A DNA stretch of 64,000 nucleotides, taken from Actinomycetes bacterium. GTDB taxonomy: Bacteria > Actinomycetota > Actinomycetes > Propionibacteriales > Propionibacteriaceae. Positions 49,770 to 59,410 of the stretch are shown in pieces. Every line of letters starts with the position of its first letter. The stretch's first letter is position 1. Made by a program: the position numbers and the translations under genes. The notes below the pieces were generated by a model that was given only the letters and a program-made list of their open reading frames with translations, was not told the DNA's origin and made no database searches. The DNA is taken from the NCBI GenBank assembly GCA_023392635.1, contig JAEVYS010000105.1, positions 19,966 through 83,965 on the forward strand. Direction: 5' to 3'.

Positions 49770-51836
49770 ATGTTCCTGCTTCGCAGCAAGCTGGCGGTCC
49801 CGAGGGTGGGCCGCGGCCTGGTCTCCCGTCCCCGCGTCCTCGAACTGTTCGCCCTGCCGGCCACCACCCGCCTCTGCGTCCTGTCGGCGCCGCCGGGGTT
49901 CGGCAAGACCAGCGCGGTGGTCGACTGGCTGCAGGCGAGCGGACGCCGCGCGGCGTGGCTCTCGCTGGACGAGCGGGACAACGACCCCGGCCGCTTCGTG
50001 CCGTACCTGGTGGCGGCGATCCATGGCGCCGCGGAGGCGTCCGACGACCTCGCGCACCTCGACACCACCGAACCTCTCGACGTGGTGGCGGGACTCGTCT
50101 CCCTGCTGGAGGAGCCCGCAGGGCCGTCGGTGGTCGTGCTCGACGACGTGCACGTGCTCCACGACCCGACCGTGCTCCGCGTCCTCGAAGCCTTGGTGGC
50201 CCACCTCCCCGAGGACCGGCTGGTGGTCCTGGTCTCCCGCGAGGACCCGCCCCTGCGGCTCTCCCGGCTGCGCGCGGCCGGCGAGCTCGCCGAGCTCCGT
50301 GCGGACGACCTGCGGTTCACCGAGCCCGAGGCGGACGCGTTCTTCCGCCGGCGCATGGGCCTGAACCTCTCCCCGGACGCGGTGCACGCGCTGACCGTCT
50401 CCGCGGAGGGCTGGCCCGCGGTGCTGCAACTGGCCGCGCTCTCGCTGCAGGGGCGGCCGGACGCGGCGGCGCGGGCCACGGCGATCGCGGCCGACCACCG
50501 GCTGATCCTCGACTACATCACCGAGGAGGTGCTCGGCCGGCTGGACCCCGGCACCGTCGACTTCCTGCTGCGCACCGCGCACCTGGAGCGCCTGACCGGG
50601 CCCCTCTGCGACGCGGTGACCGGACGCGCGGACGGCGCGGCGACCCTGGAGCGGCTGGAGCGGCAGAACCTCCTGCTCGTTCCCCTGGACGAACACCGGC
50701 GCTGGTACCGGTTCCACCGCCTGTTCGCCGAACTCCTCAGGCTGCGCGGCAGGTCGCTCGCGCCGGCCGTCCACCGTGCGGCCGCGCTCTGGTACCGCGA
50801 CACCGGCTCCCTTGCCGATGCGCTCGAGCATGCCGTACGGGTCGGCGACGTCGCAGCCACCGAGGCACTCGTCTGGGAGCTCGGCAGCCGCATGCTGCAC
50901 CTGGGCGAGGTGCCGGCGGTCCGCTCGTCCCTCGCCCTGCTCCCGACGGAGGCGGCCCGGTCGAGCCTGTCGGTGTGCCTGCTGCAGGCCTGGGCGTGTG
51001 TCCTCGGGGGGCCGGTCATGGATCCCGACGAGTGGCTCGAGCTCGCCGCCGCGGCAGCAGCCGCGGCACCTGCCGGCACGGAACGGCTGGCACCGATCCT
51101 GCCCGGCATGTCGCAGATGATCCGCTCGATGGCCACCAGCCACGCCGGACGAGCCGCGGAGGCTGTCGAGCTCGCCCTGGCGGCGCTGCGCGACGGGCCG
51201 CCGGCCGCGGCCGAACCGCGACTCGCCGCGGTGTACTCCGGCGACGGCTTCACCGTCCTCGGGCACGCGTACTGGGAGGCCGGTGACCTGGCGCGCGCCG
51301 TGGGCGCCTACACCCAGGCGCTGCCGCTGCTGAGGACGGTGGGGAACTGGCTGGCGGTGGCGGAGATGACCGGCAACCTCGCCCGGATCGAGCTCGACCG
51401 CGGCCGCCCGGGCGCGGCCCTCGCCGCCTGCGACGAGTACGGCGAGCGCGGCACGCCCGCCGACGCACGGGTGCTGCTGGCGCGTGCCGAGGCCCTGCGC
51501 GACCTCGGACGGCCGGATGCCGCCGAGACGGCGGGGGTGGCGCTGGAGCGCGCCAGGGCCGCCGGCGACCTGACCACGATCACCCGCGCCCGGGAACTGC
51601 TCTCCGGCCGGACCACGGGCTCCTTCGCGCTGCCCAACGGCCAGTCGGTGAGCGCGCGGGAGCTGGAGGTGCTCACCCTCATCGCGGCGGGACGCACGAA
51701 CGCGCAGATCGCCGAGGAACTGTTCGTGACCGTGGGCACCGTGAAGACGCACGCACACTCGATCGCGACGAAGCTCGACACCACCGGGCGCATGGAGACC
51801 GCGGCACGCGCGCGGGAGCTGGGGCTCGTCGACTGA
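49770..51836 (+). CDS. LuxR-family regulator of the MalT/LAL type
   Basis: GGGAGGG precedes the ATG at 49770. The 688-residue protein starts with a STAND ATPase: Walker A SAPPGFGKTS (39-48) and Walker B VVVLDDVH near 127. A long TPR-like helical region follows (about 340-600). A LuxR helix-turn-helix ends it (about 622-685): SARELEVLTLIAAGRTNAQIAEEL and VTVGTVKTHAHSI. MalT-type proteins bind ATP and an inducer, oligomerise and activate transcription. Likely targets are the divergent small-protein/membrane-protein pair; the GH3 glycosidase downstream is a further candidate. Confidence 0.88.
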   Translation: MFLLRSKLAVPRVGRGLVSRPRVLELFALPATTRLCVLSAPPGFGKTSAVVDWLQASGRRAAWLSLDERDNDPGRFVPYLVAAIHGAAEASDDLAHLDTTEPLDVVAGLVSLLEEPAGPSVVVLDDVHVLHDPTVLRVLEALVAHLPEDRLVVLVSREDPPLRLSRLRAAGELAELRADDLRFTEPEADAFFRRRMGLNLSPDAVHALTVSAEGWPAVLQLAALSLQGRPDAAARATAIAADHRLILDYITEEVLGRLDPGTVDFLLRTAHLERLTGPLCDAVTGRADGAATLERLERQNLLLVPLDEHRRWYRFHRLFAELLRLRGRSLAPAVHRAAALWYRDTGSLADALEHAVRVGDVAATEALVWELGSRMLHLGEVPAVRSSLALLPTEAARSSLSVCLLQAWACVLGGPVMDPDEWLELAAAAAAAAPAGTERLAPILPGMSQMIRSMATSHAGRAAEAVELALAALRDGPPAAAEPRLAAVYSGDGFTVLGHAYWEAGDLARAVGAYTQALPLLRTVGNWLAVAEMTGNLARIELDRGRPGAALAACDEYGERGTPADARVLLARAEALRDLGRPDAAETAGVALERARAAGDLTTITRARELLSGRTTGSFALPNGQSVSARELEVLTLIAAGRTNAQIAEELFVTVGTVKTHAHSIATKLDTTGRMETAARARELGLVD

Positions 51837-51939
51837 GCCCCGTCCCGCCCGCGAATCATCCGTCGGCTCTATCCGCCGATGGAGGCGCCGGGCCGGTTCC
51901 CGACCGACGCTGGGACCACCGAAACCCTGAGGAGTCCCG

Positions 51940-52092
51940 ATGTTCGCCTTCTTCCTCCTGCCGGCCGAGCTGCGCCGCGACGACTCGCTGCGACAGGCCG
52001 GCCTGCCGCGCCGCCCCCTCGGACGCGCCGTGCGGCCCGCGGCTGCGGCACGCCAGCTGCCCCACGTCCGCGATCTCGAACTCGCGGCGTGA
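51940..52092 (+). CDS. 50-aa arginine-rich open frame coupled to the CPBP protease
   Basis: GAGGAGT lies at ideal distance before the ATG. The product starts MFAFFLLPAELRRDDSLRQ and is rich in Arg, Leu and Ala. Its stop overlaps the next start as TGATG, which implies translational coupling with the membrane protease. No family is recognised. It may be a leader peptide or a true small protein. Confidence 0.45.
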   Translation: MFAFFLLPAELRRDDSLRQAGLPRRPLGRAVRPAAAARQLPHVRDLELAA

Positions 52093-52988
52093 TGTCGAAG
52101 CTCCCGGCCTTCTTGCGGAACTTCCCGCTGAGTTCATTCTTCGCCCTGGCCTACGGCCTGTCCTGGCTCGCGTGCCTTCCCCACCTCCTGTGGGAGTGGG
52201 GTGTCGTCCGGGCCGACGTGCGCGCCGGCTTCCTGCTCAAGCAGTGGGTGGGCCCGGCCGCCGCGGCGCTGGTGATGGCCACCCTGCGCGGCGGGCGGGC
52301 CGCACGCCGGCGGTTGCGCGCGTCCGGCCGGCGGTGGCGGGTGTCCCCGGTCTGGTACCTGGTGGCCCTGGTCGGCGCGCCGGCCCTGGTGCTGGTGGGG
52401 GTCCTGCTCGTGTGCGGGCCGCCGGCGGTCCCGGTGGGCGTCTCGTTCGTCCCGGTCCTGTCCTGGCTGGGTTCGTTCGCGCTGGTGTTCCTCGCGGTCG
52501 GGCTGCCCGAGGAACTCGGCTGGCGCGGGTTCGCACTCCCCCGGCTGCAGGAGCGGTTCGGCCCACTGCGCGGCACTCTCCTCCTCGGCGCCTTGTGGGC
52601 GCTGTGGCACCTGCCCTTCTTCCTGACCTCCGACCACGGCGGAGGCCCGGGCGTGGACGCCGGTGCGGTCGCGGCGAACTTCGCCGTGTTCACGGCCATG
52701 GTCGTCGCGCTGTCCGTGCTCTTCACCGTGGTGTTCAACCGGACGGGGGGCAGCGTGCTCCTGGTGGCGCTGCTGCACACCGCGATCGACACCGGGCAGA
52801 TCACCTGGCTTCCCCTGTTGCTGCCCGTCGGCCTCGCGAACTCCACGTCCGGTGAGTTCACTCTCGACCTCGCGCTCCTGTGCACGTTCGGTCCGGCAGC
52901 CCTGGCGGTGGCCCTGGCCACCCGGGGCCGGTTGGGGTACCCGGGGGCTGTGGGGACGCCGGTCGACATCGTGGCCGCCGCGGCGTAG
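52092..52988 (+). CDS. CPBP-family intramembrane glutamic protease (CAAX protease-like)
   Basis: The ATG at 52092 overlaps the small upstream frame. The 298 residues carry about eight hydrophobic helices and the three ABI motifs: EELGWRGFALPRL (catalytic Glu-Glu and Arg), ALWHLPFF (His) and LLHTAIDTG (His with Asp instead of the usual Asn). Relatives cleave prenylated or small membrane substrates or serve as bacteriocin immunity proteins. The 50-aa peptide encoded just before it is a conceivable partner, but this is speculative. Confidence 0.82.
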   Translation: MSKLPAFLRNFPLSSFFALAYGLSWLACLPHLLWEWGVVRADVRAGFLLKQWVGPAAAALVMATLRGGRAARRRLRASGRRWRVSPVWYLVALVGAPALVLVGVLLVCGPPAVPVGVSFVPVLSWLGSFALVFLAVGLPEELGWRGFALPRLQERFGPLRGTLLLGALWALWHLPFFLTSDHGGGPGVDAGAVAANFAVFTAMVVALSVLFTVVFNRTGGSVLLVALLHTAIDTGQITWLPLLLPVGLANSTSGEFTLDLALLCTFGPAALAVALATRGRLGYPGAVGTPVDIVAAAA

Positions 52989-52999
52989 AGAGCGCTTTC
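52988..52999. promoter_or_regulatory. LacI-type operator before the GH3 glycosidase
   Basis: GAGAGCGCTTTC differs from the palindromic LacI/GalR-family consensus GAAAGCGCTTTC at one base. It overlaps the end of the CPBP stop codon and lies 49 bp before the glycosidase start, a fitting place for sugar-dependent repression. Confidence 0.5.
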
Positions 53000-53048
53000 A
53001 GTGCTAGCTTGCAGGAGAGCCGATTCTCGTTACGACGAAAGGACGACG

Positions 53049-55322
53049 ATGTCCGGACTGCCCTACCAGGACGCATCCCTGAGCCCCGAGGAACGGGCCG
53101 CCGACCTGCTCGGCCGGCTCACGCCGGAGGAGAAGGCGGCCCAGTTGAGCCAGTTCTTCTACTTCGGCACCGGTGAGTTGCCGTCGGCGGAAGCACTGGC
53201 GGCGATGCCGGAGGAGGCGCGTTCCTTCGCGATGCAGCCGGTGAACGTCGAGGCGACCCTCGAGCGCGGTGGCGCCGGTTCGGTGCTGTTCGTGGTCGAC
53301 CCGGCACTGCACAACCGGCTCCAGAAGAAGGCGATCCAGGGCAGCCGTCTGGGCATCCCGCTGATCTTCGGCTTCGACGTCATCCACGGGCTGCGCACGA
53401 TCCTGCCGGTGCCGATCGCGCTCGCCGCGTCCTGGTCGCCCGACGTGATCGCCGAGGGCCAGTCGGTCGCGGCCAGGGAGGCTCGCGCGGTGGGCGTCAG
53501 CTGGACGTTCGCGCCGATGGTCGACATCGCGCGCGACCCCCGCTGGGGACGCATCATCGAGGGCGCCGGCGAGGACCCCTGCCTCGGCGCTGCCGTGGCC
53601 GCCGCCCAGGTCCGCGGCTTCCAGGGCGACCTGGGCGACGCCAACGTGATCGCCGGGCCCAAGCACTTCGCGGGCTACGGCGCGGCCAGGGGCGGACGCG
53701 ACTACGAGGACTCCGACATCTCCGACGCAGAGCTGCACAACGTCTACCTGCCGCCGTTCCGGGCAGCGGTGGAGGCCGGCGCGGGCAACGTGATGAGCGC
53801 CTACATGGACCTCAACGGCGTGCCGGCGAGCGGCAACCGCTGGCTGCTCACCGACATCCTCCGCGACGAGTTCGGGTTCGAGGGCTTCGTGGTGAGCGAC
53901 GCGAACGCCGTCCGCTCGCTGGCGGTGCAGCACTTCGCGCGCGACCTCACCGACGCCGCCGCCCGCGCCCTCAACGCCGGCCTCGACATGGAGATGTGCA
54001 TGTTCGACCCGGCGTTCAGCCGGCTCCCGCAGGCCGTCGCTTCCGGCCAGGTGGAGGAGGCCACGCTCGACCGGGCCGTCCGCCGGGTGCTGGAGGCCAA
54101 GTTCCGGATGGGCCTGTTCGAGCACCCCTACGTCGACGAGGCCGCGGTCCCGTCGGTCCTCGGCGACGCGGCGTCCCGCGCGGTCGCGCGCCGGGCCGCG
54201 GAGAAGACGTTCGTGCTGCTCCGCAACGAGGGCCTGCTGCCCCTGGCCGCCCAGAAGAGCATCGCCGTGATCGGCCAGCTCGCCGACTCCCCGCGCGACA
54301 CCCTCGGACCCTGGGTGTTCGACCACGACACCGCGGAGACCGTGACGATCCTGGACGGCATCAGGGCGCGTGCCGGAGCGGGCGTCGAGGTGGCGTACGC
54401 CCCGGGAGTGGCCGTGGGCACGCGGGTGTTCGCCTCGATGTTCGACAACATGGACCACGACCTGCCGAGCACTCCCGAGGGCTTCGACGCCGACGCCGAG
54501 CTCGCCAGGGCGGTGGAGCTCGCCCGCCACAGCGAGGTCGCCGTCGTCGTCGTCGGGCAGAACCAGAACATGATCGGCGAGAAGGCCTCGACCTCCACCC
54601 TGGAGCTTCCCGGCCGCCAGCTCGAACTGCTGCAGGCGGTCGTGGAGACCGGGACGCCGACGGTCGCGCTGGTGATGTCGGGCCGTCCGCTCGACCTGCG
54701 TTGGGCGGCGGAGCACGTGCCCGCGATCCTGCAGGTCTGGTACCCGGGCAGCCAGGGTGGCGCCGCGGTCGCGTCGGCCCTGTTCGGGGACGTGGCGCCC
54801 GGCGGCAAGCTGCCGTTCACCTGGCCGCGCACCGTCGGCCAGGTGCCGATGGTCTACAGCCACTACCGCACGTTCCAGCCGGAGGAGGCCCACCAGCGCT
54901 ACTGGGACGAGGAGTCGACGCCGCTTTACGTCTTCGGCCACGGGCTGTCCTACGCGTCCTTCCACTACGGCAGGCCGCGGCTCGAGCCCGCCGAGATCGA
55001 GGTGGGGGCGAGCACGACGGTGTCGGTCGAGGTGACGAACTCCTCGCGGGTCGCCGGCGACGAGGTGGTCCAGTTGTACGTGCACCAGCGCCACGGGCTC
55101 TCGACCCGGCCGCTGCGCGAGCTGAAGGCCTTCCGGCGCATCGCCCTGGCCCCCGGCGAGACCCGCACCGTGACGTTCGAGCTCGGTGAGGACCAGCTGC
55201 GCTACTGGAGCGCGGTCACCCGTGACTGGGTGCAAGACGAGACCGAGCTCGACATCTGGGTCGGTGGCTCGTCCGCCGTGGCGCAGGGCGAGAGCGACGT
55301 CGTGCTGACCGTCCGGAACTGA
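53049..55322 (+). CDS. GH3 family beta-glucosidase (BglX-like)
   Basis: The 757 residues follow the three-domain BglX plan. The TIM barrel (about 15-340) has PLIFGFDVIHG, DPRWGRIIEGAGEDP, GPKHFAGYGAARGGRDY and the nucleophile Asp in GFVVSDANAV. The alpha/beta sandwich (about 370-600) has the acid/base loop region VVVGQNQNMIGEKAS. A fibronectin-III-like C-terminal domain (about 650-757) closes it. No signal peptide is seen, so it acts in the cytoplasm on imported oligosaccharides, releasing glucose or xylose from beta-linked substrates. AAAGGACG precedes the start. Confidence 0.9.
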   Translation: MSGLPYQDASLSPEERAADLLGRLTPEEKAAQLSQFFYFGTGELPSAEALAAMPEEARSFAMQPVNVEATLERGGAGSVLFVVDPALHNRLQKKAIQGSRLGIPLIFGFDVIHGLRTILPVPIALAASWSPDVIAEGQSVAAREARAVGVSWTFAPMVDIARDPRWGRIIEGAGEDPCLGAAVAAAQVRGFQGDLGDANVIAGPKHFAGYGAARGGRDYEDSDISDAELHNVYLPPFRAAVEAGAGNVMSAYMDLNGVPASGNRWLLTDILRDEFGFEGFVVSDANAVRSLAVQHFARDLTDAAARALNAGLDMEMCMFDPAFSRLPQAVASGQVEEATLDRAVRRVLEAKFRMGLFEHPYVDEAAVPSVLGDAASRAVARRAAEKTFVLLRNEGLLPLAAQKSIAVIGQLADSPRDTLGPWVFDHDTAETVTILDGIRARAGAGVEVAYAPGVAVGTRVFASMFDNMDHDLPSTPEGFDADAELARAVELARHSEVAVVVVGQNQNMIGEKASTSTLELPGRQLELLQAVVETGTPTVALVMSGRPLDLRWAAEHVPAILQVWYPGSQGGAAVASALFGDVAPGGKLPFTWPRTVGQVPMVYSHYRTFQPEEAHQRYWDEESTPLYVFGHGLSYASFHYGRPRLEPAEIEVGASTTVSVEVTNSSRVAGDEVVQLYVHQRHGLSTRPLRELKAFRRIALAPGETRTVTFELGEDQLRYWSAVTRDWVQDETELDIWVGGSSAVAQGESDVVLTVRN

Positions 55323-55367
55323 CCGGGGTCGACGACAGTCTCCCCGGACTCTCCGGCCACGGTCTGG

Positions 55368-56218
55368 CTACCGTCCTCCCGGGCCTGACCCGGGCTCGCG
55401 CGTGCGGCGCTCCTGGACGTGGTACAGGAGCGCCGACCCGAAGAGGACGGCGACGAAACCGACCAGCATCACCCACGTCAGCGGCCGGTCGGTGTGGAAC
55501 TCGCCGGGCGCCCGCGCGGCGCCGACCAGCATCAGTGCCACCATCACCACCTCGACCTGGGTCATCAGGCGCAGCGTGATCCAGCGGGCGTCGAACACCG
55601 CCCCGAGCCCAGCCGCACCCAGGCAGAAGATGGCGCCCACCACTCGACAGGTGAGCGGCGTGAGGTCCCACGGCCACACCGCGATCATGGACGGGGGGGT
55701 GACGAACATCACCAGCCCGGTGACCAGCGCGGCGAGGCCCACCACGGCGACGACTCCGCGGGCCGCCGGCCCGAGCCGGCGCTCGTCGGGAAGCGGGCGC
55801 GACGCGTACCTGCTGTTGGCCACGCAGGACAGGACCACCAGGAACGGCGCGGTGAAGTACAGCCCGGCCCAGAGCCAGAACGCGACGTGCTCGTGGGCGA
55901 ACCGGTCCCAGTGGAGGATCGTCGCCACGCCGAGCAGCGAGGCGAACAGCGCCACCGCGACGAAGCCCAGGTGCAGCGACGTCCAGCGGCGCTCCCACAG
56001 GGCGCGGACGAAGAACCAGAATCCGCCCAGGTAGGCCGAGGCCAGCACCATCGGCGTCAGCGTCGGCCGGATCGTCCACGCGAACAGGCGCTCGGTGTCG
56101 GAAGGGAAGACGTACAGCACGACGAAGGCCACGATCAGGAACGGCGCGATGAACCCCGAGAGGAGCCGCGTCGAGCGCAGCACCCGGTCGTCACGGACCC
56201 GCCCGTCACGCGCGGCCA
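55368..56218 (-). CDS. polytopic membrane protein, unknown function
   Basis: The 283 residues contain about eight hydrophobic helices (first at 21-42, IAPFLIVAFVVLYVFP) and a charged C-terminus. A start at 56218 follows a G-rich site. Polar motifs such as ILHWDRFAHEHVAFWLW and ISR-like loops are present, but I recognise no family. It converges with the GH3 gene and is divergent from the DUF5995 gene. Confidence 0.65.
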
Positions 56219-56309
56219 TCCCCGCCCCCTGCTCACCCCTACGCAGAGACGGCGCGGGGATCCGAGCCGACAATAGGTCCGTCCGGCGCACCCCGAACAG
56301 GGAGTAGAT

Positions 56310-57077
56310 GTGACCAGCGCAGCTTCCGGCGAGCATCCCGCCGGCATCGCCGAACTGGTGGCGGCGATGCGCCGGCGGCTGGACGGCCTCCCCGCCGGCG
56401 AGGCGGCGCTCGGCGAGTTCCTCGCCACCTACCTGCGCACGACCGAGGCGGTCGGCGCAGCGGTCGCCGCCCGCGACTTCGAGGACCCGGATTGGGTGGA
56501 GCGCTGGGACGTGGCCTTCGCAGACCTCTACCTGGCGGCGCTGGACGCGCACCTGGATCCGGCCGGGACACCGTCGCGCCCGTGGCGGCTCGCATTCGAC
56601 GCGGCGACGAGCCGGCCCCCGCTGCTGAACGTCCTGCTGGGGATCAACGCCCACATCAACTACGACCTGCCCCAGGCACTGCTCGCGGTGATCAGCGACG
56701 CCGAGTTCGCCGACCCGAAGCTGCTGGAATCCCGTCACCGCGACCACATCCGCATCGACGCCGTCCTGGCCGGGCGGGTGGCCGCGGAGGACGTCGAGCT
56801 GTCGGCCCGCTCGGTGCGATCGCTGGTCGACCGCGGGCTGCGTCCGGCCAACCGGTGGGCCAGCCGGCGGTTCCTCGCCGAGGCCCGCGTGAAGGTCTGG
56901 AGGAACACGACCGAGCTCCAGCGGGCGCGGGCCGCGGGCGCGGATCCCTTCCGGGCCCGCCTCGCGGAACTGGAGGTCCTGACGGCGGCCAAGGTCGCCG
57001 ACCTCCTGCGGCCCGGCCAGGTGCTGCTCCGCCTCGCGGTGTCCGGCTTCGGCGTCACGCTCCCTCCGCCGGCCTGA
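56310..57077 (+). CDS. DUF5995 family protein
   Basis: The GTG start follows GGGAG. The 255 residues match DUF5995: a helical N-terminus (IAELVAAMRRRLDGLP), WVERWDVAFADLYLAALDAH, then the conserved block LLNVLLGINAHINYDLPQALL. The family is widespread in actinobacteria and is of unknown function; the NAHINYDL motif suggests a ligand or metal site. Confidence 0.82.
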   Translation: MTSAASGEHPAGIAELVAAMRRRLDGLPAGEAALGEFLATYLRTTEAVGAAVAARDFEDPDWVERWDVAFADLYLAALDAHLDPAGTPSRPWRLAFDAATSRPPLLNVLLGINAHINYDLPQALLAVISDAEFADPKLLESRHRDHIRIDAVLAGRVAAEDVELSARSVRSLVDRGLRPANRWASRRFLAEARVKVWRNTTELQRARAAGADPFRARLAELEVLTAAKVADLLRPGQVLLRLAVSGFGVTLPPPA

Positions 57078-57104
57078 CCGCGCGGGAGGTGCCGGATCGA
57101 GGCC

Positions 57105-58778
57105 TCAGGCCTCCACGGGCGCCACGCCGGCGGGTTCGGCGGAGGCGCGGCTCACCCGTTCCACCGCGAGGGCGCCGACCAGGCCGAGCAGGATGAAGGC
57201 GGCCGCCACCCACAGCACCGCGCTCACGCACTGCGCGAACGCCACCGACAGCTGGTCGGCCACCGCCGGTCCGAGGTGGCCGAAGTAGCCGTGGGTGCCC
57301 TTCTTGCGGATCATCGAGATGACGGCGCCCGCGGTTCCGGTCATGTAGTCGATCATCGTGTTCGCGTCGTCGGCGCTCACGCCGGCGACCAGCGACAGCC
57401 GGGCCGGGACGGTGACGGCGAACCCGATTGCGAGCACGGTCCCCGCCAGCGCCGCGCCGAGGGCCGACCCCAGCTGGCGAACGGTGCTCTGCGTGGCCGA
57501 GGCCACGCCCGAGACTCCCACGGGCACATCCCCCAGGACGGTCGACGTGAGCTGGGCGGACGCCAGGCCCAGGCCCAGCCCGTACACCGCCAGCAGGCCG
57601 GCGATGACCCACGCGGACGGCTGGGACGGGAGCACTGCTGCGGCTGCGACCGCGGCGCCGAGCTCGATGGCCAGACCCAGGGTGACCACCCGCGGCGGCC
57701 CGAGTCGGGACGCCAGCGAGCGTGCCCTCGCCCCGGCGAAGAACGCGCCGAGCGCCATGGCGGCGAGCACCCAGCCCGCCCTCAGGATCGTCAGCCGCAT
57801 CGCGTAGACCAGGTACAGCGGGAGCCCGAACAGCAGCGCGAACTCCCCCACCGCCACCATGGCTGCGGTCAGGTTGCCCCAGGCGAACGTCGGCAGCCTG
57901 AACAGCGACAGGTCGAGGATCACCGCCCGACCCCGGGAGAGGCGCCGCCGCTCCAGGAGCAGGAACGCGGCGGTGAGGACGGCACCGGCACCGAGGGCGA
58001 AGGGTACCGGCGACACCGTCGCCGTCTCCGGCCTGACCAGCCCGAACAGGGTGAAGTCGTTCCGCGGGCTCCACCAGCCCAGGTCGTGGCCCTCGATCAG
58101 CCCGAACACCAGCAGCCCCAGGCCCGTCCCGCTGGTGAGCAGCCCGCCGACGTCGACGCCGCGCGCGGCTTCCCCCCTGGTCTCGGGGAGGAACCCCGCG
58201 GCCAGACCGACCACCACCAGGGCGAGCGGCAGGTTGACCAGGAACACCCAGCGCCAGCTGAACGCCGTCGTGAGCCAGCCGCCGAGCAACGGGCCGACCG
58301 CGGCCGCCGCGGCGATCACCGCCCCCCAGAGCCCGAAGGCGAGGCTACGGTCCCGTCCGCGGAAGTTCGCGTTCAGGCTGGACACCGTCGCGGGCAGGAT
58401 CATGGCGCCGCCGATCCCCTGCACACACCGCGAGACGATCAGTTCCCCGGCGTCCTGGGCGCCGGCGGCGGTGAGGCTGGCCATGGCGAACACCGAGACG
58501 CCGAGCACGAACAGCAGCCGACGGCCGAACCGGTCCCCCAGCCGTCCGGACGTGAGGAGCAGCGCGGCGAACACCACCGCGTAGAGGCTGTTCACCCACT
58601 GCGCGTCCGCGAGGCCGAGACCGAGGTCGTCGATGATGGACGGCAGCGCCACCGACACCACCGTGCCGTCGAGGACGATCAGCGCCAGTCCTGCCGCGAG
58701 CCCCGCGAAGCCGAGCCACCGCGTCGCGCCCGACGGCTCGGTTCCCACCGGGTCGGCGACAGCGACAGCGGGCTCCAT
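57105..58778 (-). CDS. DHA2-family MFS exporter
   Basis: The 557-residue protein shows VLDGTVVSVALPSI in helix 1, GRLGDRFGRRLLF (motif A) and GPLLGGWLT (motif C) with about 14 helices. It is a paralogue of the exporter at 29877. It would extrude drugs or metabolites by proton antiport. CTCAAG direct repeats lie about 45 bp before its start, so an OmpR-type regulator may control it. It converges with the DUF5995 gene. Confidence 0.85.
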   Translation of the reverse strand: MEPAVAVADPVGTEPSGATRWLGFAGLAAGLALIVLDGTVVSVALPSIIDDLGLGLADAQWVNSLYAVVFAALLLTSGRLGDRFGRRLLFVLGVSVFAMASLTAAGAQDAGELIVSRCVQGIGGAMILPATVSSLNANFRGRDRSLAFGLWGAVIAAAAAVGPLLGGWLTTAFSWRWVFLVNLPLALVVVGLAAGFLPETRGEAARGVDVGGLLTSGTGLGLLVFGLIEGHDLGWWSPRNDFTLFGLVRPETATVSPVPFALGAGAVLTAAFLLLERRRLSRGRAVILDLSLFRLPTFAWGNLTAAMVAVGEFALLFGLPLYLVYAMRLTILRAGWVLAAMALGAFFAGARARSLASRLGPPRVVTLGLAIELGAAVAAAAVLPSQPSAWVIAGLLAVYGLGLGLASAQLTSTVLGDVPVGVSGVASATQSTVRQLGSALGAALAGTVLAIGFAVTVPARLSLVAGVSADDANTMIDYMTGTAGAVISMIRKKGTHGYFGHLGPAVADQLSVAFAQCVSAVLWVAAAFILLGLVGALAVERVSRASAEPAGVAPVEA

Positions 58779-58822
58779 GCACCCACGCTATGTCCCCCGC
58801 CCCCGGGTCGCCCTAACGCAGG

Positions 58823-58839
58823 CTCAAGCCTTCCTCAAG
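58823..58839. promoter_or_regulatory. CTCAAG direct repeat upstream of the DHA2 exporter
   Basis: CTCAAG at 58823 and at 58834, 11 bp apart, match the array at 37022-37059 in sequence and step. Their position 45 bp before the exporter start suits a regulator binding site. Confidence 0.45.
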
Positions 58840-58891
58840 CCGTCCGGCCGCCGCCGTCACATCCCTCCAGCAAAGGGGCGGCTCCCGGGCA

Positions 58892-59275
58892 TCAGCCGGC
58901 GGTGTCGATGTTGAGGATGTTGCCGTCCGGGTCGGTGAACCAGACGGCCCGGGCGCCGTTGCCGAAGTCGGCGACGCCGTCCGACCAGGTGCCCTCCGGG
59001 GTGTCGAAGGTGAGGAAGTCCACGCTCTTCCCGCGGAGGGCGCCGACCAGTTCGTCGAAGGCGTCCGCCGGCACCTGGAACGACATGTAGGTGGCCTGGT
59101 TGCTGCCGGCGAACGAGGACGGGTACACCAGGAACGACCCGCTGCCCGCCTGGTACATCACCCCGTCCGGGGCATCCCTCCCCCGGGAGAATCCCAGGAC
59201 TCCTTCATAGAACTCCTGCGCTTTGGGCAGGTCGGTGACCGCGATGGTCGGAATGGGGGCGAAGTCGGCGAGCAT
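58892..59275 (-). CDS. VOC-superfamily (glyoxalase-like) protein
   Basis: The start at 59275 is preferred, with GAGGAGG nine bases before it; a GTG three codons earlier would abut that site. The 127 residues form paired beta-alpha-beta-beta-beta modules: TIAVTDLPKAQEFYEGVLGF and RAVWFTDPDGNILNID, the ends of a VOC fold. Metal-binding positions could be Glu/His-poor, so a binding rather than catalytic role is possible. Function unknown. Confidence 0.8.
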   Translation of the reverse strand: MLADFAPIPTIAVTDLPKAQEFYEGVLGFSRGRDAPDGVMYQAGSGSFLVYPSSFAGSNQATYMSFQVPADAFDELVGALRGKSVDFLTFDTPEGTWSDGVADFGNGARAVWFTDPDGNILNIDTAG

Positions 59276-59410
59276 GTCACGCACCTCCTCGGCGCCGGAC
59301 GCACGTCGTCCGGGCAGGACACACGCTAGGGCAGCGCGGCCCGCAGGGATCGGGACACTTTTGCGGATGCGGCCGGTCGGCGAGGGTCCTCTGACCGGCC
59401 GGAAGCGCCC

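Noticed and set aside
53004..55235. 743-residue minus-strand frame opposite the GH3 gene
   Set aside because: It is a full-length antisense shadow of the glycosidase, a common effect of high third-position GC.
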